From positions 1 to 5,663 of the forward strand of contig CAZXCB010000222.1 of NCBI GenBank assembly GCA_964639075.1: a stretch of DNA of 5,663 nt, written 5' to 3'. The notes below the pieces were generated by a model. That model saw only the letters and a program-made list of their open reading frames with translations, was not told the DNA's origin and ran no database searches. Source of the stretch: JAENVU01 sp964639075 (GTDB taxonomy: Bacteria > Actinomycetota > Acidimicrobiia > IMCC26256 > JAENVU01). The translations under genes and the position numbers were made by a program. Below are positions 1 through 5,663 of this stretch, one piece after another. The stretch's first letter is position 1, and the number at the start of each line of letters is the position of its first letter.

Positions 1-97
1 TCAACATCGTCCTCGACCCGTGCCTCATCATGGGCTACGGTCCGTTCCCGAAACTTCCTCTTGCTGTCAGCACCGACGACCGAGTTGCTCGAGGCGC

Positions 98-2341
98 CTA
101 CCGGCCGGCGTCGAGGGGTTCGGTGCCGATGACGTGCGCGGCGCGCAGGCGGTCCAGCTCCGCGTCGGTCACGCCGAGCTCGCGCAGGACCTCGTCGGTG
201 TGCTGACCCAGGGTCGGGCAGGGGCCGCGCCACGCAACCGTCGGACCGCCCGACATCCGCATCGGCCAGCCCGGGTACTCCTGGGTCCCGACGTCGGGGT
301 GGTCCAGCGCCTGGAAGAACCCGCGGGCGCGCATCTGCGCATCGTCGAGGGTCGCGTACGCCGGCACGACCGCGGCCGCCGGAATCCCCAGGGCGGTCAG
401 CTCCGCCGCGGCGGCTGCGGGCGTGCGCGTCGCACACCACGTCGCGCGCGCGTCGGCATCCCACGGGTCCGAAGCCTCGTCGACCGCGACCCACTCGTCC
501 TTGCCCTCGCAGCGGAACACACCGTGCGCACCCCGACGGTCGGGCAGGTCGCCGCGCACCGAGTAGTCGATCACCTGCTCCGCCGTCACCGCGGCCGCGA
601 CCTCGATCATCGGCATCTCGACGAGCTGGCCCTCGCCGGTTCGGGCCCGGTGCTCGAGCGCGGCGACGAGCGCGATCGCGGTGTGCGTGCCCACCAGCGG
701 GTCCACCATGCCGCCAGGGATGATCGGCGGCCCACCCTCGTAGCCGGTGAGCCACGCCATCCCCGTGATCTGCTCCATCGTCTGCGCGAATCCACCACGG
801 TCGCGCCACGGTCCCTCGAGCCCGAACGCCGGCAACCGCAACATCACCACCCCGGGGTTCATCGTGCGCACCTCGTCGTACGACAGCCCGAAGCCCTCCA
901 TCACCGGCGGCGTGAAGTTCTCGGTGACGACGTCGGCGGTCTCGATGAGGCGCTTCGCGAGCGCCAGCCCGTCGGCGCTGCTCAGGTCGAGCGTGATCCC
1001 CCGCTTGCCGAGGTTCGTCGAATGCCACAGCGCCGACATCTCGTAGAAGCGCGGATCGTCCTTCGGTCGGACGGTCGCGTTGAACCGCAGACCGTCCGGC
1101 CGCTGCACCGACTCGACCTTGATGACGTCGGCACCCATCGAGCCGAGCCATGCCGTCGAGTACGGCCCCGACCAGAACGCCGTGAAGTCGACGACCCGCA
1201 CCCCCTCGAACGGCCGCGCTCCCAGACCCATCTCGGACTTTGTGTCAGTTGTCCGTGTCGGCCCCAGACCCATCTCGGACTTTGTGTCCGTTGTCCGTGC
1301 TGGGACCCCGACAACTGACAAAAAGTCGGGGGTGAGGTCGGAGGCGGCCACTGGAGGGCGCAGGTCGCGGTCGGCGACGGCGGAGAAGCGGAAGGGCGCG
1401 CGGGGGCGGATCCAGGATTCGCCGGGTTGGGCAACGAACGTCCCGCGCGCCTTCGGCTGGGCGAACTCGGGGAGCAGCTTCCCGTTGCCGACGACGGCCG
1501 CCGGCACCCGCGCCGCCGCACACACGTCGACGACCTCGGCGGCGGTGTGCTGCATGGTGAACGCGTGCAGGATCTCGTGGACCTCGTCCGCACGCATGAA
1601 CCGGCCGAGGAACGTGATCAGCTCGTCGTCCTCGCACACGTCCTCGCGCCCGATGGCCTTCAGGAGCGCGAGCCACTGCGGGATCGTGACGGTCGTGATC
1701 CCCGCGTAGTTCCCGTCGCCGCACGGCTCGTTGCCCGGGATCATCACGAACCGGAAGTTCGCGAGCCGTCCGCCCGGGAAACGCGCCATGAGCGTGGGGA
1801 CGGTCGACAGCGTGAGGTTCATGGCCTCGAGCTTCGACACGTCGACGGTCTCCGCGACGCCCGTGCGTGACGCGCGGTAGTACGCGGTCACCGCGCCGAG
1901 CGCGGCGAACGCGCCGGTCACGTACTCCCCCAGCTCGCCCGCGACCGTGAGCGGCGGCTGCCCCAGGTGACCGTGGGTCGAAAGGCAGCCCGACCGGGCC
2001 TGGAGCACCGGTTCCGGCAGATCGGCCCCGCTGTCCGGCCCGCCACCGCCGAACGCCGAGATCGCGACGCGCACGAGCGGGCTGCCGCCGAGCCCGCCGA
2101 GCCCGTCGCGGTCGTCGAGAACGTCGAGGCCACCGAGCACGACGTCGAAGCCCCCCGGGTCGACCGCGTCACCCGCGCCGACGACCTGTGAGGTCCGCAG
2201 GTACGTGGACAGCTCGCGCCGTTCGGCCGGCAACGCGTCGACGACCACCACGTCGGCGCCGAGGTCGGCCAGCAGCTTCGAGCAGTACGCCCCCGCGAGG
2301 TCGTGCGTCGCGTCGAGCACCCGCAGCCCGTCGTAGATCAT
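98..2341 (-). CDS. Double-domain family III (CaiB/BaiF) CoA-transferase
   Basis: A 747-aa protein made of two CaiB/BaiF CoA-transferase domains; single-domain members are about 380-400 aa. The family moves CoA between carboxylic acids through an aspartyl-CoA thioester, and some members are 2-methylacyl-CoA racemases. Domain 1 (about 1-345) opens with GLRVLDATHDLAGAYCSKLL; domain 2 (about 375-740) opens with FEGVRVVDFTAFWSGPYSTA and has the TNLGKRGITLDL segment (442-453). The expected catalytic Asp is present in domain 2 (Asp547, in MVDPLVG) but is Glu139 at the matching place in domain 1 (GEYVTG), which also lacks the NKRG-like segment. Domain 2 is therefore probably the active one, as in the two-domain enzyme DddD. 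The linker contains a 12-residue peptide repeated twice (349-374). The ATG start at 2341 overlaps the DUF35 stop in ATGA and follows GGAGG by 7 bases; longer readings run into the upstream gene. Family call is firm; the substrate is unknown. Confidence 0.93.
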   Translation of the reverse strand: MIYDGLRVLDATHDLAGAYCSKLLADLGADVVVVDALPAERRELSTYLRTSQVVGAGDAVDPGGFDVVLGGLDVLDDRDGLGGLGGSPLVRVAISAFGGGGPDSGADLPEPVLQARSGCLSTHGHLGQPPLTVAGELGEYVTGAFAALGAVTAYYRASRTGVAETVDVSKLEAMNLTLSTVPTLMARFPGGRLANFRFVMIPGNEPCGDGNYAGITTVTIPQWLALLKAIGREDVCEDDELITFLGRFMRADEVHEILHAFTMQHTAAEVVDVCAAARVPAAVVGNGKLLPEFAQPKARGTFVAQPGESWIRPRAPFRFSAVADRDLRPPVAASDLTPDFLSVVGVPARTTDTKSEMGLGPTRTTDTKSEMGLGARPFEGVRVVDFTAFWSGPYSTAWLGSMGADVIKVESVQRPDGLRFNATVRPKDDPRFYEMSALWHSTNLGKRGITLDLSSADGLALAKRLIETADVVTENFTPPVMEGFGLSYDEVRTMNPGVVMLRLPAFGLEGPWRDRGGFAQTMEQITGMAWLTGYEGGPPIIPGGMVDPLVGTHTAIALVAALEHRARTGEGQLVEMPMIEVAAAVTAEQVIDYSVRGDLPDRRGAHGVFRCEGKDEWVAVDEASDPWDADARATWCATRTPAAAAAELTALGIPAAAVVPAYATLDDAQMRARGFFQALDHPDVGTQEYPGWPMRMSGGPTVAWRGPCPTLGQHTDEVLRELGVTDAELDRLRAAHVIGTEPLDAGR
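1221..1299 (-). repeat. Tandem 37-base repeat, two in-frame copies
   Basis: Copies at 1221-1257 and 1263-1299 match at 36 of 37 bases (the difference is a at 1247, c at 1289) and have a 42-base period, exactly 14 codons. In coding sense each gives RTTDTKSEMGLG. The copy at 1221-1257 is about 57% GC, clearly below its surroundings. The copy at 1263-1299 holds a perfect hairpin, CGGAC-TTTGT-GTCCG (1276-1290). It sits exactly between the two CoA-transferase domains. It is either a local duplication or an inserted interspersed element. Confidence 0.95.
1310..1329 (+). repeat. Partial inverted third copy of the 37-base repeat
   Basis: The plus strand here reads gacaactgacaaaaagtcgg, matching the coding-sense repeat at 18 of 20 bases but in the opposite orientation. 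It can therefore pair with the copy at 1221-1257 to form a large stem with the other copy in the loop. It also lies within a small 7-bp inverted repeat (1306-1312 with 1325-1331). It is read in the CoA-transferase as PDFLSVVG. Confidence 0.75.
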
Positions 2342-2787
2342 CCGGGCGCCTCCACGGGACGGAACATCGGGACGATCACCTCGCGGTCGGAGACGGTCGG
2401 GAAGCGCAGCGGCCGGAACACTGCCTCCATCGGCAGGTCGGCGGCCAACGCGTCCCGCGGCGTCTCGACGAGCAGGGTCACGATGCGCACGTCGGGATCC
2501 TCCTCGAGCGCGACGAGCGCGGTCACGAACGGCACCATCTCGGCGAACGCCGGGAGGAACGCGCGCTCGACCACTGCCCACGTGAACAACCGGCCGCGAC
2601 CCGAGGTCTCGGTCCACGCGAGCGCCCCGCCGCACGCGGGACACGAACGCTCGGGATACCAGCACCAGCGGCCACACGCGCCGCAGCGCGGGATCGCGAG
2701 CACCCCGCGCGCCGCGGCCTCGAAGTACCCGGCGACGAGCGCATCCTCGACGTCCGGCAACGGGAACTCCGCTCGCGTGATCGCCAC
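2338..2787 (-). CDS. DUF35 zinc-ribbon/OB-fold acyl-CoA-binding partner protein
   Basis: A 149-aa protein, a normal length for the family. An N-terminal helix (about 10-30) leads to a four-cysteine zinc ribbon with ligands Cys35, Cys38, Cys49 and Cys52 (CGAC...CPAC); an extra Cys42 lies between the pairs. Residues about 56-140 form the OB-fold half, with the typical GRGRLFTWAVVERAFLP strand region. DUF35 proteins work as obligate partners of thiolase-like enzymes; in steroid side-chain breakdown the DUF35 part of ChsH2 binds Ltp2 and supplies part of the active complex. The gene sits 2 bases after the thiolase-like gene and overlaps the CoA-transferase by 4 bases, so the three are almost certainly cotranscribed and translationally coupled. 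The GTG at 2787 is the first start codon after the upstream stop, with GGGGGA 9 bases before it. Pairing with the neighbour is inferred from context. Confidence 0.93.
   Translation of the reverse strand: MAITRAEFPLPDVEDALVAGYFEAAARGVLAIPRCGACGRWCWYPERSCPACGGALAWTETSGRGRLFTWAVVERAFLPAFAEMVPFVTALVALEEDPDVRIVTLLVETPRDALAADLPMEAVFRPLRFPTVSDREVIVPMFRPVEAPG
2349..2353 (-). promoter_or_regulatory. Ribosome binding site for the CoA-transferase
   Basis: GGAGG on the minus strand ends 7 bases before the ATG at 2341, ideal spacing. It lies inside the last codons of the DUF35 gene. It fixes the start at the ATGA overlap and supports coupled translation of the two genes. Confidence 0.85.
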
Positions 2788-2789
2788 CG

Positions 2790-4013
2790 CTACCGGTCCC
2801 CCGTCAGGACGAGCGTGCTCGCGTGCTGGCCCGTGTACCCGCCGTACACCGCAACCTCGCAGTCGTGCACCTGCGCGGGCGCGGTGCCGCGCAGCTGCTT
2901 CACGATCTCGACGACGTGCGCGATCCCGAGCACGTACGCGTGCGAGAGCAGCCCACCGTGGGTGTTGCAGGGCAGCCGGCCGCGGTCGAACCACAGCGTC
3001 TCGCCCTCGACGAACGGCCCGGCCTCGCCCTTCGGGCAGAACCCCATGTCCTCGATCTGCATCAGTTCGACGACGGTGAACGGGTCGTAGACCGCGAGCA
3101 CGTCCACGTCGTCGGGCGTGATCCCCGCCATCGCGAACGCGCCGGGCGCGCTGAACACCTGCGGCGTGCTCGTGAACGCGCGCTGTTGGCTCCAGTTGCC
3201 TCCGCTCCCCGACAACCCCTCGCCGACACCCCGCACGACGACCGGGGGCCGGGGCAGGTCGCGCGCTCGTTCCAGCGACGTCGTCACGTAGGCCGCGCCA
3301 CCATCGGAGATCAGGCACGAGTCGAACAGCCGGAGTGGATCCGCGAGCACCGGCGACGCGAGGTAGTCGGCCAGGGTCATCGGCTTCCCGTGCATGACCG
3401 CGTCTGGGTGGTGGTTGGCGTGCCGACGGTTCGACACCGCCACCGCGCCGAACTGCTCCGGCGTCGTGCCGAACTCCAGCATATGGCGGCGCATGATCGT
3501 GGCGAAGTACACGGGCTGGGGGAAGAACCCGAACGGCACCTCCAGGTTCTGCTTCAGCGACTGCGCCGCGTGCACCTCACCCGGACCGCCGGTCATGGCC
3601 GACCGCTGCGTGGCCCACGCCACCGGGAACACGTTGAGCACGTGACGCGCGTCCCCGCGCCGGATCGCCTCGGCCGCGAGGTAGGGGGCGGTCCCGGCCC
3701 AGCTCATCCCGCCGCCCCACGGCGACGACCACAGGTCGTGACTCGTGCCGAAGTGGTCATGGAACGCGGCGACGTCGAACTCGGCGAACGCCGCGTTGTA
3801 GGTGAGCCCGTCGATGTCGCCGGGCCGGAGCCCGCAGTCCGCGATGGCACGGGCGGCAGCCTCCGCGCCGATCTCCCGCGCGGTGCGACCCGACGCCTTC
3901 GTGTACTCGGTCTCGCCGATCCCGACGATCGCGACCTCCCCGGCGATGTCGGCGAACGTGGTCGCGTGACCCCAATCCGGCGCATCCACCACGAGGTCGG
4001 AGGCTACCGTCAC
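2790..4013 (-). CDS. Thiolase-like lipid-transfer protein, probable Ltp2-type acyl-CoA aldolase
   Basis: A 407-aa member of the SCP-x/lipid-transfer thiolase superfamily. The fold begins at VAIVGIGETEYTKASGRT (27-44), with family signatures YDPFTVVELMQIEDMGF (309-325), CPKGEAGPFVEG (326-337) and NTHGGLLSHAYVLG (350-363). The classical thiolase residues are missing: the nucleophilic Cys region reads GGGMSW (100-105), and the GHP-box His position appears to be Tyr360. Tyr309 and Tyr360 fall where I recall catalytic tyrosines of M. tuberculosis Ltp2 (Tyr294 and Tyr344), allowing for an N-terminal extension of about 15 residues. This suggests retro-aldol C-C cleavage of a beta-hydroxyacyl-CoA rather than thiolysis. 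The DUF35 gene directly downstream fits an Ltp2-DUF35-type complex. The GTG start at 4013 is the longest possible, because the frame is closed at 4056-4058. GTG codons at residues 8 and 9 are alternatives. No good ribosome binding site is seen for any of them. Superfamily is sure; the exact reaction is inferred. Confidence 0.9.
   Translation of the reverse strand: MTVASDLVVDAPDWGHATTFADIAGEVAIVGIGETEYTKASGRTAREIGAEAAARAIADCGLRPGDIDGLTYNAAFAEFDVAAFHDHFGTSHDLWSSPWGGGMSWAGTAPYLAAEAIRRGDARHVLNVFPVAWATQRSAMTGGPGEVHAAQSLKQNLEVPFGFFPQPVYFATIMRRHMLEFGTTPEQFGAVAVSNRRHANHHPDAVMHGKPMTLADYLASPVLADPLRLFDSCLISDGGAAYVTTSLERARDLPRPPVVVRGVGEGLSGSGGNWSQQRAFTSTPQVFSAPGAFAMAGITPDDVDVLAVYDPFTVVELMQIEDMGFCPKGEAGPFVEGETLWFDRGRLPCNTHGGLLSHAYVLGIAHVVEIVKQLRGTAPAQVHDCEVAVYGGYTGQHASTLVLTGDR
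3999..4003 (+). promoter_or_regulatory. Possible ribosome binding site for the GNAT gene
   Basis: GGAGG lies 15 bases before the ATG at 4019, inside the 5' end of the oppositely transcribed thiolase-like gene. The spacing is longer than the usual 5-9 bases, so it may be weak or accidental, but no other purine-rich site is near. Confidence 0.4.
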
Positions 4014-4018
4014 GCGCG

Positions 4019-4810
4019 ATGACCCACGACGAGGCCGCGCTCGGGCAGCTCGAGCTCATCGAGTTCACGCGCGAGGACGCCCGCTGGCAGCGCTCGCACG
4101 AGATCGTCGAGCGCGACGGCGTGCTGCTGTTCGCGGGCTCGTCGGACTTCATGGCGTTCTGCAACGGGATACGACGGGTCGACGACGACGTCCCCGGCGC
4201 CGAGGCCGTCGGGCGTGCCGTCGAGTTCTTCGCCACCCGCCGGCGCGGGTTCTCGGTCTGGAGCCGCATGCTGCCCGTCGACGACGATCTCGCCGCCGCC
4301 GCGGACGCGGCCGGTCTCATGGTCTTCGGTGACTCCCCCCAGATGATCTGCCGCACGCCGATCCCGGCTGCGGAGCTTCCCGCCGGCGTCTCGATCGACC
4401 CGGTCGAGGGCGCCACGGACGTCGCGCACTTCGCCCGGATCAACGGCGAGGCGTACACGGTGTACGGCGCGCCCGCCGAGTCCAGCGCCTCGCACTTCGA
4501 CGGCCCGCACGCGCTCGCCGGCCCGAACGTGCTCGCGTTCCTCGCCCGGCTCGACGGTGTGCCCGTCGGCGCGACGCTGCTGCACCTCAGCCACGGGATC
4601 GCCGGCGTCTACTGGGTGGCGGTGCTCGAGGAGGCACGCGGGCACGGGATCGCCGCGGCGCTCATGCGTCGCGTCACGAACCTCGGCTTCGACCTCGGCG
4701 CCGCGAACGTCCAGCTCCAGGCGTCGAGCATGGGCGAGCCGATCTATCTCCGCCTCGGATACGAGCAGCTCTACCGCGCCCGCCTCCACCTCGCGATGCC
4801 CCCGGGGTAG
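4019..4810 (+). CDS. GNAT family acetyltransferase
   Basis: A 263-aa protein whose C-terminal half is a GNAT acyltransferase domain. The key part is the acetyl-CoA pyrophosphate-binding loop at 207-212 (Arg-Gly-His-Gly-Ile-Ala, matching R-x-x-G-x-A), preceded by strand 4 (GIAGVYWVAVLEEA) and followed by helix and strand ANVQLQASSMGEPIYLRLGY (229-248), ending in a typical YLRLGYEQLYR segment. Residues 1-115 resemble the degenerate first half common in tandem-GNAT proteins of actinobacteria. The acceptor (amine, antibiotic, amino acid or protein) cannot be read from the sequence. It is divergent from the thiolase-like gene, with only 5 bases between starts. Its ribosome binding site candidate, GGAGG at 3999-4003, is 15 bases upstream, longer than usual, and lies in the thiolase gene. 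No better in-frame start exists. Family call is firm and function open; a link to the neighbouring catabolic operon is unproven. Confidence 0.9.
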   Translation: MTHDEAALGQLELIEFTREDARWQRSHEIVERDGVLLFAGSSDFMAFCNGIRRVDDDVPGAEAVGRAVEFFATRRRGFSVWSRMLPVDDDLAAAADAAGLMVFGDSPQMICRTPIPAAELPAGVSIDPVEGATDVAHFARINGEAYTVYGAPAESSASHFDGPHALAGPNVLAFLARLDGVPVGATLLHLSHGIAGVYWVAVLEEARGHGIAAALMRRVTNLGFDLGAANVQLQASSMGEPIYLRLGYEQLYRARLHLAMPPG

Positions 4811-4834
4811 ATCGCCGTTCACATGGCCTCGGTT

Positions 4835-4847
4835 CGGCATCATGCCG
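4835..4847. repeat. 13-base palindrome in the GNAT-amidohydrolase gap
   Basis: CGGCAT-C-ATGCCG has perfect 6-base arms around one base. With no room for a loop it would suit a DNA-binding dimer better than an RNA hairpin. It overlaps one arm of a second, weaker inverted repeat (GCCGGT 4844-4849 with ACCGGC 4865-4870). No T-run follows, so a classical terminator is not supported. Confidence 0.4.
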
Positions 4848-4958
4848 GTCCCAGGTCTGATGGAACCGGCGCGTCGATCAGGCTGCGCTCGGTTGCGAGT
4901 AGGCCCTCGGCATTGCGCATCCTCGCCTTCCACGTGGGTCGACCGCCGCCCCACCAAT

Positions 4959-4973
4959 CTGACGATCCGTCAG
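4959..4973 (+). promoter_or_regulatory. Palindromic operator candidate before the amidohydrolase gene
   Basis: CTGACG-ATC-CGTCAG is a perfect inverted repeat with 6-base arms and a 3-base centre. Its size and symmetry suit a dimeric regulator such as a TetR-family repressor. It ends 23 bases before the GTG at 4997, where it could block the promoter or early transcription. No regulator gene is in the window and no convincing -35/-10 pair is visible. Confidence 0.55.
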
Positions 4974-4996
4974 GTCCGCCGGTAGGGTCCGCCGCC

Positions 4997-5663
4997 GTGA
5001 CGACCCCCGTAGCCATCAACGAGATCGGCGCGATCGACCTCATGCTCAGCGTCCCGACCGGCGATCCGCGCCGTTGGTACGACTTCCTCCGCAAGTCCTT
5101 GCTCGACAAGGAGAGCCTCGAGGAGTTCGAGTTCCCCGCGCAGTACATGTTCAAGAACGTGCCTCACCTCGAGGAGCACATGGACGATCCCTTGAGCTAC
5201 GTGCTCTCGGAGATGGACCGTCACGGCATCGCGATGGCGATGCTCGGCACCGGCTTCCACAACGACGCCACCCAGAAGATCATCAAGGAGCATCCCGACC
5301 GCTTCTTCGGCAGCTTCGAGGTGGACCCGAACCGGGGCATGGAGGGGGTGCGCGAGCTCGAGGCCGCGGTCACCGAGCTCGGCGTGAAGGCGGCGACGGC
5401 GTTCCCTGCCGGCATGTCACCCCAGGTGCCGATCAACGACAAGAAGTTCTACCCCCTGTACGCGAAGTGCGTGGAGCTCGACATCCCCATCTGCGTGTGC
5501 GCCGGCATCCCCGGACCGCGGGTGCCGTTCGAGTGCCAGAACGTCGCCCACATCGACGAGGTGTGCTGGTTCTTCCCCGAACTGACGTTCGTGACCCGCC
5601 ACGGCTGCGAGCCGTGGGCGGACCTCGCGGTGAAGCTCATGCTCAAGTGGCCGAACCTCTACT
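4997..5663 (+). CDS. Amidohydrolase-2 family protein, 5' part (runs off the window)
   Basis: The first 222 residues of a TIM-barrel protein of the Amidohydro_2 (ACMSD-like) family; the 3' end is outside the window. Recognisable blocks are IDLMLSVPTGD (13-23), FPAQYMFKNVPH (46-57), EMDRHGIAMAMLGTG (72-86), RFFGSFEVDPNRGM (102-115), ELGVKAATAFPAG (127-139), INDKKFYPLYAKCVELDIPI (146-165) and RHGCEPWADLAVKLMLKWPN (201-220). Family members are metal-dependent hydrolases or decarboxylases, but the usual HxH metal motif of the first strand is replaced (Met16 and Ser18), and the strand-5 His appears as Cys168. This looks like a divergent subfamily, so metal use and activity are uncertain. The GTG start at 4997 follows AGGG (4984-4987) by 9 bases. 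A 15-base palindrome ends 23 bases before the start and may control the gene. A role with the acyl-CoA operon is only guilt by proximity. Confidence 0.88.
   Translation, partial: MTTPVAINEIGAIDLMLSVPTGDPRRWYDFLRKSLLDKESLEEFEFPAQYMFKNVPHLEEHMDDPLSYVLSEMDRHGIAMAMLGTGFHNDATQKIIKEHPDRFFGSFEVDPNRGMEGVRELEAAVTELGVKAATAFPAGMSPQVPINDKKFYPLYAKCVELDIPICVCAGIPGPRVPFECQNVAHIDEVCWFFPELTFVTRHGCEPWADLAVKLMLKWPNLY

Larger units (their letters stand above)
4811..4996 (+). other. Intergenic region between GNAT and amidohydrolase genes
   Basis: These 186 bases hold the two palindromes listed separately and a short direct repeat, GGTCCGCCG, at 4973-4981 and 4986-4994, the second next to the amidohydrolase ribosome binding site. 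No coding frame here looks like a real protein. The amidohydrolase promoter should lie here, but I cannot place it. Confidence 0.6.

Noticed and set aside
1..97. Edge of another gene: an open plus-strand frame (LDPCLIMGYGPFPK...) from the left edge, or a minus-strand start near ATG 30-33.
   Set aside because: Too short to recognise. The plus frame would run on over the end of the CoA-transferase to a stop near 200 with no family resemblance, and the minus start leaves only about ten residues in the window.
1221..1329. A CRISPR array or transposon end.
   Set aside because: There are only two direct units with a 5-base spacer, no unique spacers of CRISPR size, no transposase and no target-site duplication that I can see.
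1306..1331. Rho-independent terminator (CCCCGAC...GTCGGGG).
   Set aside because: It lies in the middle of an intact coding sequence, has a 12-base loop and no following T-run in either direction. It is better explained as part of the inverted repeat copy.
2342..2677. Extending the CoA-transferase upstream by 112 codons to a start at 2677.
   Set aside because: The extension lies wholly within the DUF35 gene in another frame and has Arg-rich junk composition. The ATG at 2341 has an ideal ribosome binding site, and the CaiB domain begins there.
2823..4022. Long plus-strand frame of about 400 codons opposite the thiolase-like gene.
   Set aside because: Composition is dominated by Arg, His, Val and Pro, as expected for a frame antisense to a GC-rich gene. 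It shows no domain, whereas the minus strand has clear family motifs.
4930..4937. CCACGTGG palindrome.
   Set aside because: Only 8 bases and GC-rich, so easily expected by chance in this composition; nothing ties it to a promoter.
4010..4957. Long minus-strand frame opposite the GNAT gene.
   Set aside because: An antisense shadow. The plus strand encodes a clean GNAT domain with the CoA-binding loop.

Overview
The window is very GC-rich (about 70% by eye). It uses GTG as well as ATG starts and packs its genes with overlaps of a few bases. Together with the gene families present, this points to a high-GC actinobacterium, possibly an environmental Acidimicrobiia-type lineage. That placement is inference, since there is no rRNA or other marker gene here.

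Layout. On the minus strand, reading right to left from 4013 to 98, lies a three-gene operon: a thiolase-like lipid-transfer protein/aldolase (407 aa), a DUF35 zinc-ribbon/OB-fold partner (149 aa), and a double-length family III (CaiB/BaiF) CoA-transferase (747 aa). The first two genes are 2 bases apart. The second and third overlap in ATGA, with a strong GGAGG ribosome binding site. On the plus strand, a GNAT-type acetyltransferase (263 aa) starts only 5 bases from the thiolase start. After a 186-base gap carrying two palindromes there is the 5' part of an amidohydrolase-2 family gene, which runs off the right edge. The first 97 bases hold no gene I can support.

How the genes may work together. 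Thiolase-like plus DUF35 pairs act in acyl-CoA catabolism. In the best-studied case (Ltp2 with the DUF35 part of ChsH2) they form a retro-aldolase that shortens the steroid side chain. The thiolase-like protein here lacks the classical thiolase Cys and His but has tyrosines where Ltp2-type aldolases use them. The CoA-transferase would activate or exchange CoA on a carboxylic acid belonging to the same pathway. A steroid, bile acid or other branched acyl substrate is plausible but not shown.

The most unusual feature is a 37-base repeat, present twice in tandem with one mismatch, inserted in frame in the linker between the two CoA-transferase domains. A third, partial, inverted copy sits next to it. 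It reads as a 12-residue peptide repeated twice and looks like an interspersed palindromic element tolerated inside a coding sequence. Other points of interest are the asymmetric catalytic acid residues in the fused CoA-transferase, the missing metal-binding histidines in the amidohydrolase, and a TetR-operator-like palindrome just before the amidohydrolase start.
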